Below, piece by piece: positions 1-11,390 of a stretch of 64,000 bases of DNA; position 1 is the first letter of the stretch, and every line of letters starts with the position of its first letter. The notes under the pieces are model-generated. The model ran no database searches and was not told where the DNA came from. It saw only the letters and a program-made list of their open reading frames with translations. Origin of the DNA: Epichloe hybrida (lineage: Eukaryota > Ascomycota > Sordariomycetes > Hypocreales > Clavicipitaceae); the NCBI GenBank assembly GCA_019022495.1, contig JAFEKR010000028.1:248001-312000 (forward strand), written 5' to 3'. A program made the position numbers and the translations under genes.

Positions 1-590
1 TTATTCTATATTAATAGCGAATTTTACAGATTATATATAGTATATAGGATAGCTAGTCTTATGCTTAAAGGTCTTAAAGAATTAATTAATCTAAATAACT
101 ATAGAAGAAGAAGTAAAACTATATATAATAAATTAGTTTATCTATAATTTATATATAATTTTGTATTTATAAGAAGCCTTATTACTAAAGCTATGTTTAA
201 AGGGTTTATAAGCTAACTAGTTAATGCCCTTATTACTAAAGAAGCTTAATAATAGTTAAATAAATAGTCTTTATAGGAATATCTTATATAAAAAGCTTAG
301 AGATCTCTTTATATAAGGGCTAAAGATATTATATACTTTATAAAGTAAATAAAACTCCCTAGGCTTAAAGATAGTAATATAATATATAAAGACTAATACT
401 TTAGCTACCTTATATAAAAAGCTTAGTATTAATTTAATCTAGGATTTATTTATAAGAAATCCTATTATTATAAAGGGATTTAATTTGCTTATAAAAGCTC
501 TATAGGTTTTTTTATAGACATAGCATAATTATAATATACAAAAAATATATTATAAAAATCATAAAATCGCAAAATCGCAAATAAGGGGTT
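1..590. repeat. AT-rich, RIP-degraded repeat relic
   Basis: This block is overwhelmingly A/T with TA-rich strings, stops in all frames, and very few CA or TG dinucleotides, while TA is in great excess. That is the signature expected of repeat-induced point mutation acting on a duplicated sequence in filamentous ascomycetes. The composition changes abruptly near 590-610 to ordinary mixed sequence. No coding remnant or terminal repeat could be recognised, so the parent element (retroelement or DNA transposon) is unknown. The block runs off the left edge of the window. Confidence 0.75.
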
Positions 591-949
591 AAGGGATTTT
601 TTTGTTTTGGTAGCCCTTTGCGGGACCTCTCTAATGTGCGACCGTATTGGTTTCCTGTGAAACATCCCCGCGACGCGTGGAAGTGCTAGTCGCGTGCGCG
701 TGGTCGCGTCTGGTCTTGGTCTTCTCCGGCTTTCTCAGCCAACCACACCAATGATCTCATCGTCCAGACGAAACCCTTCAAGGCTCCATTTCCAACTTTG
801 AACTTCTCCATCGCCGTGTGCGCCATCAAATCCATCAATCCATCAGACTTTTCAACCTCACCCTGTCGCTACCCTGAAACTTGACAACTAGCCCTACGAT
901 TACTCAATTACAAACCCTCGGGTAGGCGAGGGCCAACACACAGCCCAGA
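591..949. other. 5' flank of EAF7
   Basis: Short mixed-composition spacer between the AT-rich block and the EAF7 start. It is C-rich and pyrimidine-rich close to the start codon, as in many fungal 5' leaders. No gene or clear TATA box recognised. Confidence 0.5.
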
Positions 950-1761
950 ATGCCTCCCAGAAAACGAGCGCGCGGCCAGGCTGCCTCCACACCAACAACC
1001 CAGGCTCGCGACGAAAGTTCCATGGACCTAGACACTCCTGTCGCCAGCGAAGTCGGCGCCATGCCATCGGCCAAACGCGATGGGCCAGAGTACAATGATA
1101 TGTGGACAGATGATCAAATTGCATCTCTGTTCAAAGCTGTCATTCGCTGGAAGCCCGCCGGTTCGTACGACGCCCTAGTCCGCCGCAGCGCAAAGCTAAA
1201 AATAACGGCCTTGACGTAGGCATGCATAAACATTTCAGAATGATTGCCATTTCAGAACACTTGAGGAACCATGGCTTCGATCCCGATATTTACCAGCATA
1301 CTAGAATCCCCAACATCTGGGATAAGTTGCGAACCTACTATGACCTGGACAGCATCGATGAGCGCGAATACTTTGACGACGACGAATTTGACGAAAAATA
1401 CGTCGACTTCTCACTACCTCGCTCCAAATTCCTCGATTCCATGATGCGAAGAGCCGTAGCTGACTTCAGCGAAGCACCCACGTCACCTCCTGAACTGGAC
1501 ATCTCACCTGAGCCGTCACAGGCAAGGAAACGCAAGAGATTCGGCACCGCTTCTAAAGCCAGAGATACAGATGCCGATGATACAGAAGATGGGGATGACG
1601 TACCTTTACCAGCTGCCAGACCGACGAGGGGATTGAGGGGATTGAGGAGATCGAGGGGACGGACGAGGGCCGCATATCAGCAGACCAAGGCAGAGAAAAA
1701 TGACAGGAGTGAAAAGAATGACAAGGCGGAGACGACGGAGGAGGAGGAGGAAGAGGAAGAG

Positions 1762-1793
<32 letters not shown>

Positions 1794-1965
1794 AGACGAC
1801 GACGACGACGACGACGAGCAGGAGGGCGAGAGTGGTTCGGACGAGGAGGATGAGGAGAGCCCCGAAGAAGAGGGCGGCACACCCGCCTCGAGGTCGACAA
1901 GGGCAGCAGCTAGAAAGAGTGCTGCGCCTAAGCCGACGGCAAGACGGACTAGATCACGGCGATGA
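950..1965 (+). CDS. EAF7: Chromatin modification-related protein EAF7 (NuA4 subunit)
   Basis: Subunit of the NuA4 histone acetyltransferase complex (CT20/EAF7 family), acting in the nucleus. Two exons, 950-1160 and 1220-1965, joined by a 59-bp GT-AG intron (donor GTTCGT, acceptor ACGTAG). Splicing restores the family core WKPAGMHKHFRMIAI, which spans the junction and is the basis for both the identification and the exon choice. The product is 318 aa. The conserved domain covers roughly residues 45-150. The C-terminal half is low complexity: an uninterrupted glutamate run followed by an aspartate run at roughly residues 248-275 (bases about 1732-1818), then a basic tail rich in R, A and K. Acidic tails are common in EAF7 homologues. 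The start is the first ATG in frame. Confidence 0.9.
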
Positions 1966-2105
1966 GGAGGATTGTTTCCCGGGTGTTGATGTTGTAGGAC
2001 GATTCGTTCAGATACCCAATTGAATCTCAAGGCATCAGAACCAAAGAAAAAAAAGAGTGAGGGTCAAAAGACCCGTTTTTCTATGCCTATGCTCGCTTGT
2101 TCTAA

Positions 2106-3740
2106 TCAGAAGTCCTCTTCCTCATGTGTATCCAAAGTTTCCCATTCCTCATAATAGTTCAGCCGAGACGCCCAATTCCTTTCTAGCGGGTATATATTGT
2201 CAAGCTCCAAATTTGACCTCTGTACGCGTCCTGGATCCTGCACCTTGGGCAGTTCCATCGGCGGCTTCCTCTGTAAAATAGACCACATTTCCGCCTCGGC
2301 TTGATAGCTAGCGTATTCATCATGCCTCTCTGCCTGTGCCTCCTGCCATTTTTCTGTTGTGATGCGGAGTTTGAGAGCTTGCCTTGCACTTCGCACATCT
2401 CGTATGTCGGCCGACGAGTACCACAATTCTTCCGAGTCTTCTGCATAATCGATGCTATCATCGTCCAACGGCCTGGCAAACTCCAGACCCTCCTGGCTAG
2501 AGCCTTGCTCTTCGCTCGTCTCTGGTTCAAAAGATAGCTTTTCTTCAACCTCGTCGTATGTCATGGGCTCCTCTTCCGCCTCCTCGTCGTCTCTGTCCGG
2601 AGGTACGTCAAAAACGTCTAACCGTAGTCTCCTAGCACTGGTCCGCCATATCTCGTGAGAATTGTGCAGCATGTTGAGAGATGCGATTGCGGCTTCTACG
2701 TCCTTCTTCCGGACAACGTCGCGAGTCGTGGGAACAAGCTCCTTCTTGGCCCGAATCCTTGACAAACTGATAAATAATGTCGATTGGACCAGTCGCCGTG
2801 TAACTGAGACCGCCAGCGAGTAAAAGTCATCGAATGCCGTGGCCCACATCGATGGCTGCTTATCGTCAACGTAATTCCAGTTGTTGCCTGGAATAGACGA
2901 GTTCATAAATGCTCGCTCCGACAGGCGCAACCAAGTAGACAGATGAAAGAGCTGGGCGGATTTAAGAGCAGCAGCGTCTGGACCGAGCTCTCTATTCTCC
3001 AGGTCACGGCTCAATCTCCTGGCTATAGAAGGCGTAATGTTCCAATTGGGCCCCCATCTATGCTCCTCCCGTTGCTCCTCCCTGCGTTCTTGCCGGACAG
3101 ATATCGCATCCGCGGCTTCTTCTTGAGCATGACAGCACTGTTGGCTTAATTCAACGGCCGCAGGGTATTCTGCGGGTTCCAAATACGACCGGCGCGCCTT
3201 GGATCTCTTCTCGACGCTGTCCTGCAAGAGATGGAGGTACTGTTGAACTTCCACTTCGCTTTTCGTGCCAATTCTGGTCGCAATTCCGAGCAAGTCATGT
3301 TTCCCCAGTCGGGATGCGGCTTCGAACAATTGTCTTTTCTCTATCGAAGACCACTTTGTAAGCCCGACTTGCGAATCCAAAAATTCCACCTCCTCATCCA
3401 GGCACACACGGTGTGCAGCATCGTCAATGTCCCGATTGAGGAGCTCTAGATATTCAGCGTTCAGCACTCCCTTCTGTCTCTTGAATGGTGGAATTATCGA
3501 AGCTCCTTCGGCGGGTCGTTTCAGCGGGAACGTACTTCTCGAATGCTGATCATTTTGCGACAATCTATAGTGTCCTCTCGCACTGGTCTCGGTCTCACTA
3601 GGTTCAAATGTGCCATCTCGGTCTCCGGGGTTGGCTCTGTAGTCCCTGCATGTCTCTGGCCTCACCTCTGTCTGTTGGAAGTCTGATTCATCGCCGTTTT
3701 CGTTATTGTTATGAAGAAATTGCTCCTCGTCGGGGTCCAT
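2106..3740 (-). CDS. RRN5: RRN5-like RNA polymerase I initiation factor (SANT domain)
   Basis: Likely homologue of Rrn5, a subunit of the upstream activating factor that recruits RNA polymerase I to the rDNA promoter. Single exon, 544 aa. The frame is open further upstream but contains no ATG there; the first is at 3740 (MDPDEEQF), so that start is chosen. A SANT/Myb-like helix bundle lies near residues 130-180 (W-S-S-I-E-K followed by R-L-G-K-H-D-L and Y-L-H-L-L-Q-D). The C-terminal third is acidic with several glutamate-rich stretches. The gene converges on EAF7 with only 140 bp between stop codons and diverges from IRC3. Identification rests on the SANT segment and overall layout; it is less certain than the housekeeping genes nearby. 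Alternative: another SANT-containing nuclear factor. Confidence 0.62.
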   Translation of the reverse strand: MDPDEEQFLHNNNENGDESDFQQTEVRPETCRDYRANPGDRDGTFEPSETETSARGHYRLSQNDQHSRSTFPLKRPAEGASIIPPFKRQKGVLNAEYLELLNRDIDDAAHRVCLDEEVEFLDSQVGLTKWSSIEKRQLFEAASRLGKHDLLGIATRIGTKSEVEVQQYLHLLQDSVEKRSKARRSYLEPAEYPAAVELSQQCCHAQEEAADAISVRQERREEQREEHRWGPNWNITPSIARRLSRDLENRELGPDAAALKSAQLFHLSTWLRLSERAFMNSSIPGNNWNYVDDKQPSMWATAFDDFYSLAVSVTRRLVQSTLFISLSRIRAKKELVPTTRDVVRKKDVEAAIASLNMLHNSHEIWRTSARRLRLDVFDVPPDRDDEEAEEEPMTYDEVEEKLSFEPETSEEQGSSQEGLEFARPLDDDSIDYAEDSEELWYSSADIRDVRSARQALKLRITTEKWQEAQAERHDEYASYQAEAEMWSILQRKPPMELPKVQDPGRVQRSNLELDNIYPLERNWASRLNYYEEWETLDTHEEEDF

Positions 3741-4539
3741 GGTCCCACTGCTTTCAGAGTGGCTGTCGCTGGTTGAGATGATGTTGACATTGTACCAAAA
3801 TGGGCTGTGGCTCAGAGTGCCTAGGGCGGAATGATCCGCAAAATCATTTATACGTGTCCGATAGATATGGTTATAAGAGGGACAAACTTCATGGTTGCTA
3901 TCTATCCTTTTTTTTCTTTTTGGTTGCAAACTTGAGTTTGAGTGAATTCTTAACGTTTCACTAATCAAGTGAGAACCAAAGCTTGCAGTTTAGAAAGAGT
4001 GGAGATGAGTGATTACCTAAGTGAGAGCTTTGTTACAAACTGAACAAACGGCTTGAAAAAGGGGCAAACAGCTTGCAAATTTACACATAATTTATAAGCC
4101 AATACAATCATTCATATACGCGCATCGAAGTGTCTAGGCCGGTTCGAACATGACCATATGAAAGGACTGGTAGCAGGTCAAGCACGTTCGTATGTTTCAG
4201 TGAAGAGACTGACCAACGTTTGCAGCTAGTCCCACGCCAGTTCACTCAGTTCTCAGATTTTCCACCCATTCATCTTCATCTTCATCTTCATCTTCTCTCG
4301 AATCAAACCATGAAAGGCAAGACATCAGAAAGCTGCTGCGGCCTGCAACAGAAGTCGGCTGACATAATAAAAAGTGGAACCCTTCATACATGTCCGGATC
4401 TTCTTCGCCAGAGCCGCCCCCTTGTCGCCAAAAAGTTTGGCATCCCCAACATTGGGCCAACAACAACAAAGGACCCTCCCCTCCCGTCTGGATTAAAAGT
4501 TCACCACCATCATCACTAATGGCCGTATCATAATGTACA
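3741..4539. other. Divergent spacer between RRN5-like gene and IRC3
   Basis: About 0.8 kb serving as the 5' region of both flanking genes. It contains a hexamer tract of CATCTT units at about 4271-4296. No additional coding region is convincing; small open frames here lack family resemblance. Confidence 0.5.
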
Positions 4540-6571
4540 ATGCTACGCATCGCTGTAAAATGCGTCTCACGATCCATTGTCGGCGTTAGTAAGCCGGTCT
4601 ACACGCCTCACAAGGCACTTACATCCCCCTTGACCCTCAATGCCAAACCAAAACTTCGAGACTACCAGCAAGACTGTATCAAATCCGTTATATCATCGTT
4701 GAAACGGGGCCACAAGCGCGTGGGTATTTCGCTGGCAACGGGGAGCGGTAAAACTGTGAGTACGAAACATTGGCAGCGTTGTTTCAGACAGTAGAGTCCG
4801 TAAATCAGCCACCCACGGCGTGCTCATCTGAACATAGGTCATTTTCACACAACTCATCGACAAGGTGCATGCGCGGCCAAATGGCGGCGACCGCACTCTC
4901 ATATTGGCTCATCGCCGCGAGTTAGTTGAGCAAGCTGCGCGGCACTGCCAACTGGCTTATCCAGACAAGAAAATAGAGATTGAAATGGGCTCGATCCATG
5001 CATCGGGAGCCGCAGACATCACCATCGCCAGCGTACAAAGCATAACGTCCAGAGACCGACTGGAGAAATTTTCACCTTCAGACTTCAAGTTGGTCTTGGT
5101 AGACGAAGCCCATCATATTGTTGCCCCAGGATATCTCAAGACCCTGAGGCACTTCGGGCTAGACCAGAAGCAGCGAGACTCGCCCACCCTCATCGGTGTA
5201 TCGGCTACTTTTTCGAGATTTGACGGAGTGAAGCTTGGAGCTGCGATTGACGAGATCGTCTATCACAGAGACTATGTCGACATGATTACCGAAAAGTGGC
5301 TCTCGGACGTTATCTTCACCACTGTCGAGTCGTCCGCCAACCTGTCCAAGGTCAAGAATGGCGCGTTCGGCGACTTTCAGACAGGAGAGCTCTCCAAAGT
5401 GGTCAACACGGATGAGGTCAACGATGTCACCGTGAAGAGCTGGATGGCGAAGGCTGCGGATAGAAAAAGTACCCTTGTCTTCTGCGTTGATCTGGCGCAT
5501 GTGTCGGGCCTTACGCACAAATTTCGCGAGTACGGACACGATGCGCGTTTCGTGACGGGGGATACTCCTCGGCTGGAGAGAGGTGAGTTACTGGAAGCAT
5601 TCAAAAAGGGAGAGTTCCCCGTGCTAGTCAACTGCGGCGTGTTCACCGAGGGAACAGACATTCCCAACATTGACTGCATCGTGCTCGCCAGGCCAACGAG
5701 GTCACGCAATCTGCTCGTTCAAATGATTGGCCGTGGCATGCGCCTTCACCCAGGCAAGGAAAACTGCCACATCATCGACCTGGTATCAAGTTTGGAGACG
5801 GGCATCGTGACCACGCCCACTCTATTCGGCCTTGATCCGAATGAGCTCGTCGAGAAAGCTTCCGTCACTGATATGAGAGACATGAAGGAGCGTAGAGGCA
5901 AGGAAGAGCCTCGCCATCCAGAAGCTTACCCCGGCGGGGCAGGTCCACTCAACAGCTCTGCCGACGCCGTCACATTCACCGACTACTCGTCGGTTCTAGA
6001 CCTGATAGCCGACACGTCTGGAGAACGACATATCCGTTTCATCAGTCAATATGCCTGGGTGCAAGTCGGCCCCGAGAGATTCGTCCTCTCCGCACCAAGT
6101 GGCTCTTATATCCGCATTGAGCGAGTTCCAAACCCAGCATCCACGTCATCTCCAACTTACAGAGCGCTCGAGGTTCGCGCACTGCCTCCGGGGATCGCCA
6201 AATCCCCATTCGCGGCGCCAAGAGAGATCCTGACTGCAGCTACATTTGACGACGCTGTGCATGGTGCAGACAGCTACGCCGCCAATGCCTTCCCCCACAG
6301 TTTCATACACAGGAACCAGCCATGGAGGCGACTGCCGCCCACTCAGGGCCAGTTGGACTTCGTGAACAGACTTCGAGGCAAAGCCAAAGCGTTGACTGTC
6401 TCGGATCTGACCAAGGGCAAGGCGGCAGATATGATTACCAAGTTGAAGCACGGTGCGCGAGGTCAGTTTGCCAAGATGGAGGCTGAACAGCGACGAAGAG
6501 AGAAGCAGTCGAACATTGTGGAGTCGAGACAGAATAGAGAGCACGTAGCTGTTGGGCCATTGATGTCATGA
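4540..6571 (+). CDS. IRC3: Mitochondrial DEAD/H-box helicase IRC3
   Basis: Superfamily 2 DNA helicase of the Irc3 family, which maintains mitochondrial DNA by unwinding branched structures. Two exons, 4540-4755 and 4838-6571, separated by an 82-bp intron (GTGAGT...CATAG); product 649 aa. Visible helicase motifs in order: Q-type entry (RDYQQDCI, about residue 40), Walker A ATGSGKT (about 66-72), the start of motif Ia (ILAHRREL), Walker B DEAH (about 160), motif III SATF, then in the second RecA lobe motif IV/V (GVFTEGTDIP) and motif VI QMIGRGMR. The intron falls immediately after the Walker A threonine. The N-terminal 30 residues are basic and hydroxylated, compatible with a mitochondrial presequence. 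The C-terminal extension of about 200 aa is typical of fungal Irc3. Confidence 0.9.
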
Positions 6572-6822
6572 TCACCAAAGGCTCACAGATGCAAGGTTAT
6601 ATATATACTTTGAAATTCTGGCGCATGATCCAAGGGCGCAGGCAAACTGTTATGAGAACTAATGATGCCGCTCTCGCAAATACACTCTCATGTACAATAT
6701 GTATATAAAACTGATATCATGGAAGTACTAATTCTGGTTAGACCCGTCACCCGGATCAGTCATATTGCGATATATCGCCGACGTCTATCAGAGACTGCAC
6801 GTACTCTCCCACGCCATGTTGT

Positions 6823-7993
6823 TCACAGAAGGCCCTGACAAGACGCAATAGCCTCGCCCTCCATCTGCCATTGTTCACACACTACCAGCAATCCACCCAG
6901 CCTGACAAACGCGCCCGTCAACACCAGGACATGCATCCAATTATGGCTTTGCCCCAAAAGGTCAAACGTTCCAGGGAACCATCTTTCCGGTACTCGAGCC
7001 GCATACACAGCGGCACCCAGGAAGTTGATGACAGCCAGTCCCAGAAACGAGCGCAGCCCCATCATTTCGCTCAGCGCAGCGAAGCCATACTCGACACTGC
7101 CGTGAGCAACGGGTGCAAACAGGCTCGTCCCCAGGAAACAATACATCAGGAACCGAGCAGTTCTATAGCTGGGCTTTCGAAACTTGGGCTTCAGCGTAAA
7201 AACGGCGCAACCCAAGGCAGTCGCACTGATGGCCAGGAAATAAAACCATCGCAGCTGCGCGTCACAGTGAAAAGCAAAGTGAACGCCAGATACCCCCGTC
7301 CCCCACATGACAAGGACGATACCGAGGTGGTCGAGCTCGTTGCCAAAGCGGTGCATCTCAGAGGAGTGGTCCGAGAATGTATGGAAAATTGTAGAGAGGG
7401 CGAAGCAAACCACCACGCAGAGATAGTAGACTGATACGGCTACCATGTCACCGGCGCGAGCGCCATCTCTAGAGAGAGTTTGTGCCTGAACAAATTGAAC
7501 AAGGCCGTAGAGGAACTGAAGGGCCCCGAGTAGATGAGACCAGATGTTGGCTTTGACGGAAAAAGAAATTAATCTGACCTGTTTGTTGTATACGCTGGTT
7601 CACGCCGAGGCTCGCGAGATTTTGGAACTTGCCTGTTTCATTATGAAGTTCCACTACGCTCTTTGCCGAGCGGACATGTGAGAAAGAGGCATGCCTGTTC
7701 TTTGCATCAGCTGGTGTGGTTTCTGAGCGGAGAGTTCAAATGACCTCACCAACCTGTATCCGGTCAAAATGAATTCATTGTCCCTATCTATGTCTGTGAG
7801 TTGGAAAAGAATGATTCTTGCCCGAGAAGCGGATGGACGGACCTCTGCCACGGCACTGTGATCCAATTGTACGGTTAGTGGACGAAAATCACATCGAGAT
7901 TGCAATCTTGAACCCACAGATATCCTTCCACGTCAACAATCCCGTCTGTTTCTGCACATCGGGAGGTTTCCGAGGCCCAGGCATTCCACTCAT
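6823..7993 (-). CDS. PAQR/haemolysin-III family membrane receptor
   Basis: Seven-transmembrane PAQR protein, relative of adiponectin receptors and yeast Izh proteins, implicated in zinc and lipid homeostasis. Reconstructed from four exons on the minus strand: 7918-7993, 7754-7793, 7633-7694 and 6823-7550, total 301 aa. Introns are 124, 59 and 82 bp; the third has a GC donor (ACAG|GCAAGT) with a normal AG acceptor. Joining them restores the family core: LTWKDI, then DNEFILTGYR, then LHNET followed by NIWSHL. Metal-ligand signatures are present: SxxxH in STIFH, D in ELDHLG, and HxxxH in SHNWMH near the C terminus. The start is the first ATG giving the conserved N-terminal block. The second donor (GTTGGT) is weak, but the stronger nearby GTGAGG breaks the frame. 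Confidence 0.85.
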
Positions 7994-8673
7994 GACAGCT
8001 CTCAAAGGGGGACAGGGACACCAATCAGAAAAGGGCTCAAAGTACAGAGAATGAAGAATAAAATCCAGAGAAACCAGTAACTGAAGACAACCTGCCAGGA
8101 CCGTGTGATGGGGTTTCCAAGTGTTTTTGCAAGAAGAAAAGAGAATCGAACCATGGCGATGCCGAAGGTCAGAGAGGAGGGGATGACAAGCGGTTCAAGA
8201 ACAATACTCGGACCAATCAATGTGCGCCCCTTCCAGAGTAAACGCCTGGCGCCTAGCTGTGGCCAACCACAACAGTTTCAGGGACGGCACGAGCTCCACT
8301 AGGCGCCAACCCGCAGATAACCTCACCTCAGGTTTGTACGGACCAGCATGCTCGGTGTTCTCGCAAGCTTTATTTGTTTCCCCTTGGCCTTGGCCATCTA
8401 TGCAACCCTGGTGTGTTTCAGACAGGCGAATGCGAATGCAAATGCGAATGCGGACGATCTGGACCAACCGCTCTGCCAAGTGATGAACGTCCCGACGGGT
8501 TGCGACCAACCAACAGCCTTCATACGTTGTGCTCCCGCTGCTCATTTGGTATTTATGAAGCTTCCTCCCCTCGGCTGGTCTATCATGACCTGTTTTATTC
8601 ATCGAGCCTTGTGCTGCACCTGGCGAACCCACCCTTGGCCGGATCTTGCAATCGTTTAAATAGGGCCACTGAA
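7994..8673. other. Divergent promoter region
   Basis: 680 bp between two genes transcribed away from each other (PAQR on the minus strand, membrane protein on the plus strand), so it should contain both promoters. A short run of GCGAAT/GCAAAT hexamers lies near 8425-8455. Nothing coding is convincing. Confidence 0.5.
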
Positions 8674-10577
8674 ATGTTCATCTGGCGGCTCATCCTTCTT
8701 TACCTCCCATCGTCAATATCTTCGGTCGAGGGTCCCACCTTGACAAATGATCTCACACCACGGAACTACAACAGCAGCGATGTCGAGAACTACGTTGGAT
8801 ATGTCAAAGATCCCAATGGAAGAGGCACGATATCGCTCGTTCTATCTTGCCTCCTTACCCTGGTCTTGTGCGTCTGGTCAGCTCTCCATCTCAATGTTCC
8901 TGAGAGAAACCGCAAAGCCATCACCACCATTTGGATCAACTTTCGATGGATCCTCGCGGGAATATATTCCCCTGAGATGGTCGTCTTCGCCGCTTGGCGC
9001 CAGTGGTGCTCTGCACGCATGTTGAACGGTCATGTTCAGTCGTTGCTCGAAGAGCAAGACGCAGGACGTCATGATTCAAACGCCACGGGAAGCGCCAAGG
9101 GTCCCCAACAATGTACAGTTACATGGAGCATGACGCATAGTTTCTTCGCGTGCTCAGGCGGCTTTGCCGTCGAGCTCCAAACGCTTCCTGGAGTCCTGAT
9201 GACGGACACCGATGATGCCCCTGCCACAGACCATGAGAATGCCAGACCGGTGCGCCTCACCCTGACAGCAAGAGGCATGATGTTGCTCGCGGATTCTGGA
9301 CACTTGCCCGTCGTTGAAAAAGCCGAAATCGAGGACAAGAGCAAAGCAAATGATCTGGCCAAGGCAGCTGTCATTGTTCAAGCCACGTGGATGCTTATCC
9401 AGGTGATGAGTCGACTGGCTGCCAGATTGCCCGTCACGCTCCTGGAAGTGAACACCGTTGCCCATGTGTAAGAGAACCGACCCAGCTACTTCCAATAAGA
9501 GAAGTGAGGTGAAACACAATCTAACATGAGATCTACGAACTATGTAGCCTCTGCGCCTTCACCATGTATCTTTTCTGGTGGCACAAGCCACTGCTGCCCA
9601 ATGAGCCCATCATCCTTCGAGACGAATCCCTCGCGCCTCTGGTGGCCTTTATGTACTCAAGCAGCGAAATGAGTGGCTACGTGGACCCCGAACGAGTCAA
9701 GTCCCAAACGCTCATCAAGACCTTGTTCGCGCAGCTCAACCTCTACTCTCGGACCCCGGAGCTAGAAACTCTCCGTCTGCTCGTACCACCACACAGAAAC
9801 AAACAAAGCGCACAAGAGCCTCCATACGAGCAGATACTGCCCCAAGGCGCAGTACAGAGAGCAACCGAAGCCTGTCTCACCAAGGTAGAAGAGTCACGCC
9901 AAAAAGATGCCGGATCAGCCTTTTTCGAACGCCGGCCGCGCATTCTCCAACAACGACCACCACCCTCCAAGTACTCGTCGTCGTCGGAGCGCACACGCCA
10001 TGAAATGATGGAGCGAGCCCTCCAACAATACCCCACTCTCATGTCAAAGGAACGCATCCTGCTCACTCATCAGGATCCAGGGCTTGCTTGAGAACCCAAA
10101 CATGATTGTCTCCATCTCCGCCCCGAACAACTCGTCGCCAACCACATCCAAAACTGGCCATCCAACGACCTTCTCCGCAACGTAGACGGCCTGATAGTCG
10201 GCATGATCCTTTGGCTTGCCAATCTTTGCTATGGCGGCTTCCACGCCGCGGCCTGGAACGAGCACTTTGCCTCCCCCTTAGAAAGATGGCTCTGGAGAGC
10301 GTCAGCCTCATACATTGCCTTCTGCGGAGCCTTTTGGGTCATTCTAAATTCGGCCGTCGCGAGATGGTCCGCCCTCAACTCCTTCTGGGAGAAGTGGATG
10401 GATGGGAAGAAGTCCCTGCCGCAGAGCTTTGGATTGGGTGCCGTCGTTTTCATATGCGGATCCAGCCTCTGCCTTGCCAGAGTCTTCATCGTCGTCGAGG
10501 CTTTCATAAGTATACGGGAGTTGCCCATGACGGCGTACGCCACGCCCGAGTGGTCGGATGTGTTCCCCCATTTTTGA
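8674..10577 (+). pseudogene. Fungal multi-pass membrane protein with in-frame TGA
   Basis: Unnamed fungal integral membrane family; function unknown. Exons 8674-9467 and 9548-10577, joined by an 80-bp intron (GTAAGA...GTAG) that restores the string VLCAFTMYLFWWHKPLLP. The first ATG giving a hydrophobic signal-like start is at 8674. Membrane segments are visible near residues 1-15 and 55-75 and in the last 125 residues; a conserved stretch TARGMMLLADSGHLPVV lies mid-protein. The frame is interrupted by a single TGA at 10089-10091, after which the same frame continues without shift through well-conserved-looking sequence (RPEQLVANHIQNWP, then NVDGLIVGMILWLA, and a final VEAFISIRELP block). I found no GT-AG pair in phase that removes the TGA. 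Either a recent nonsense mutation, a sequencing error or readthrough; without the stop the product would be about 607 aa. Confidence 0.75.
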
Positions 10578-11390
10578 TTACAAGAATAACACTATTAATA
10601 GTCCGTAGTCCGTACTTGTGACGCATGCAATACTCTTGTTGAGCTAGCTAGCTAGCTATCAATCAATTTACCACACACATAGGAGTTGTGGGGCCCTTGA
10701 CAACCAGTGTCGACGGCTGGCAAGCTAATACCTGGCAGCTGGCATGACTAGGCACGGGATTTGGATGACGATGTCTTCTTTTCAAGCTTGTCCATTTCAC
10801 TTCGTTCCTGGCATGTTATCCATGCTCACCATTTCCTAGAGTGGTTGTGATTATTCTTTGAACGCATTTTCTCATAATCCGCGGGTAGATAGCTCTACCT
10901 CCTACTTTACTGCACAAAGCATATGTATATTTAGTCACCTTTGCTTTCCACTGGTTCCGATGAATACCATGTGAGCCTCCTCTGCATTATGCCTACCTCA
11001 TTCATTACGTATTGTGTGTGTGTGTGTGCAAATTAATCAACACAGCCTGCATTCTAACTTCTGTGCCGTTATACCATCCGCCCCCTTCGCCAACATTTCG
11101 CAACATTTAGCCATCACAGGCCGCCGCAATTAGAATCCCATCTAGGGATTTGTTTGACTCCTCCGACGCATGATACCATGGCTCGCTTGCATGCAAATGC
11201 AGCCACACAATGAATTATATACAGAAATATGCGGCATCAAGACGGAAAAAATAAACAAACACGGTGTTCACCTCAGCGTGATGCATCAATTTCGAAAAGG
11301 TGAGAAGAAGAAGAAGAAGAAAATAGAACCACCCTGGGCACGCTGCCAATCCATCGGCTTGTGAAAATCAATCAGCTTCATTCATCGCGA
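10578..11390. other. Convergent spacer with microsatellites
   Basis: About 0.8 kb between two converging genes. Holds GTCCGTAGTCCGTAC (10601-10615), a GCTA tract (about 10643-10658), a TG dinucleotide tract (about 11013-11028) and a GAA tract (about 11303-11320). No gene recognised. Confidence 0.55.

Noticed and set aside
1553..2030. Open frames in other frames over the EAF7 acidic tail
   Set aside because: Created by the GAG/GAC repeat tract; homopolymeric S, P or R translations.
4120..4160. GGTTCGAAC-like string as tRNA B box
   Set aside because: No matching A box or cloverleaf upstream; no tRNA found elsewhere in the window.
10089..10091. TGA read as selenocysteine or recoded codon
   Set aside because: Fungi of this group are not known to use selenocysteine, and other genes in the window end normally at TGA (for example EAF7, IRC3 and CNS1's neighbours).
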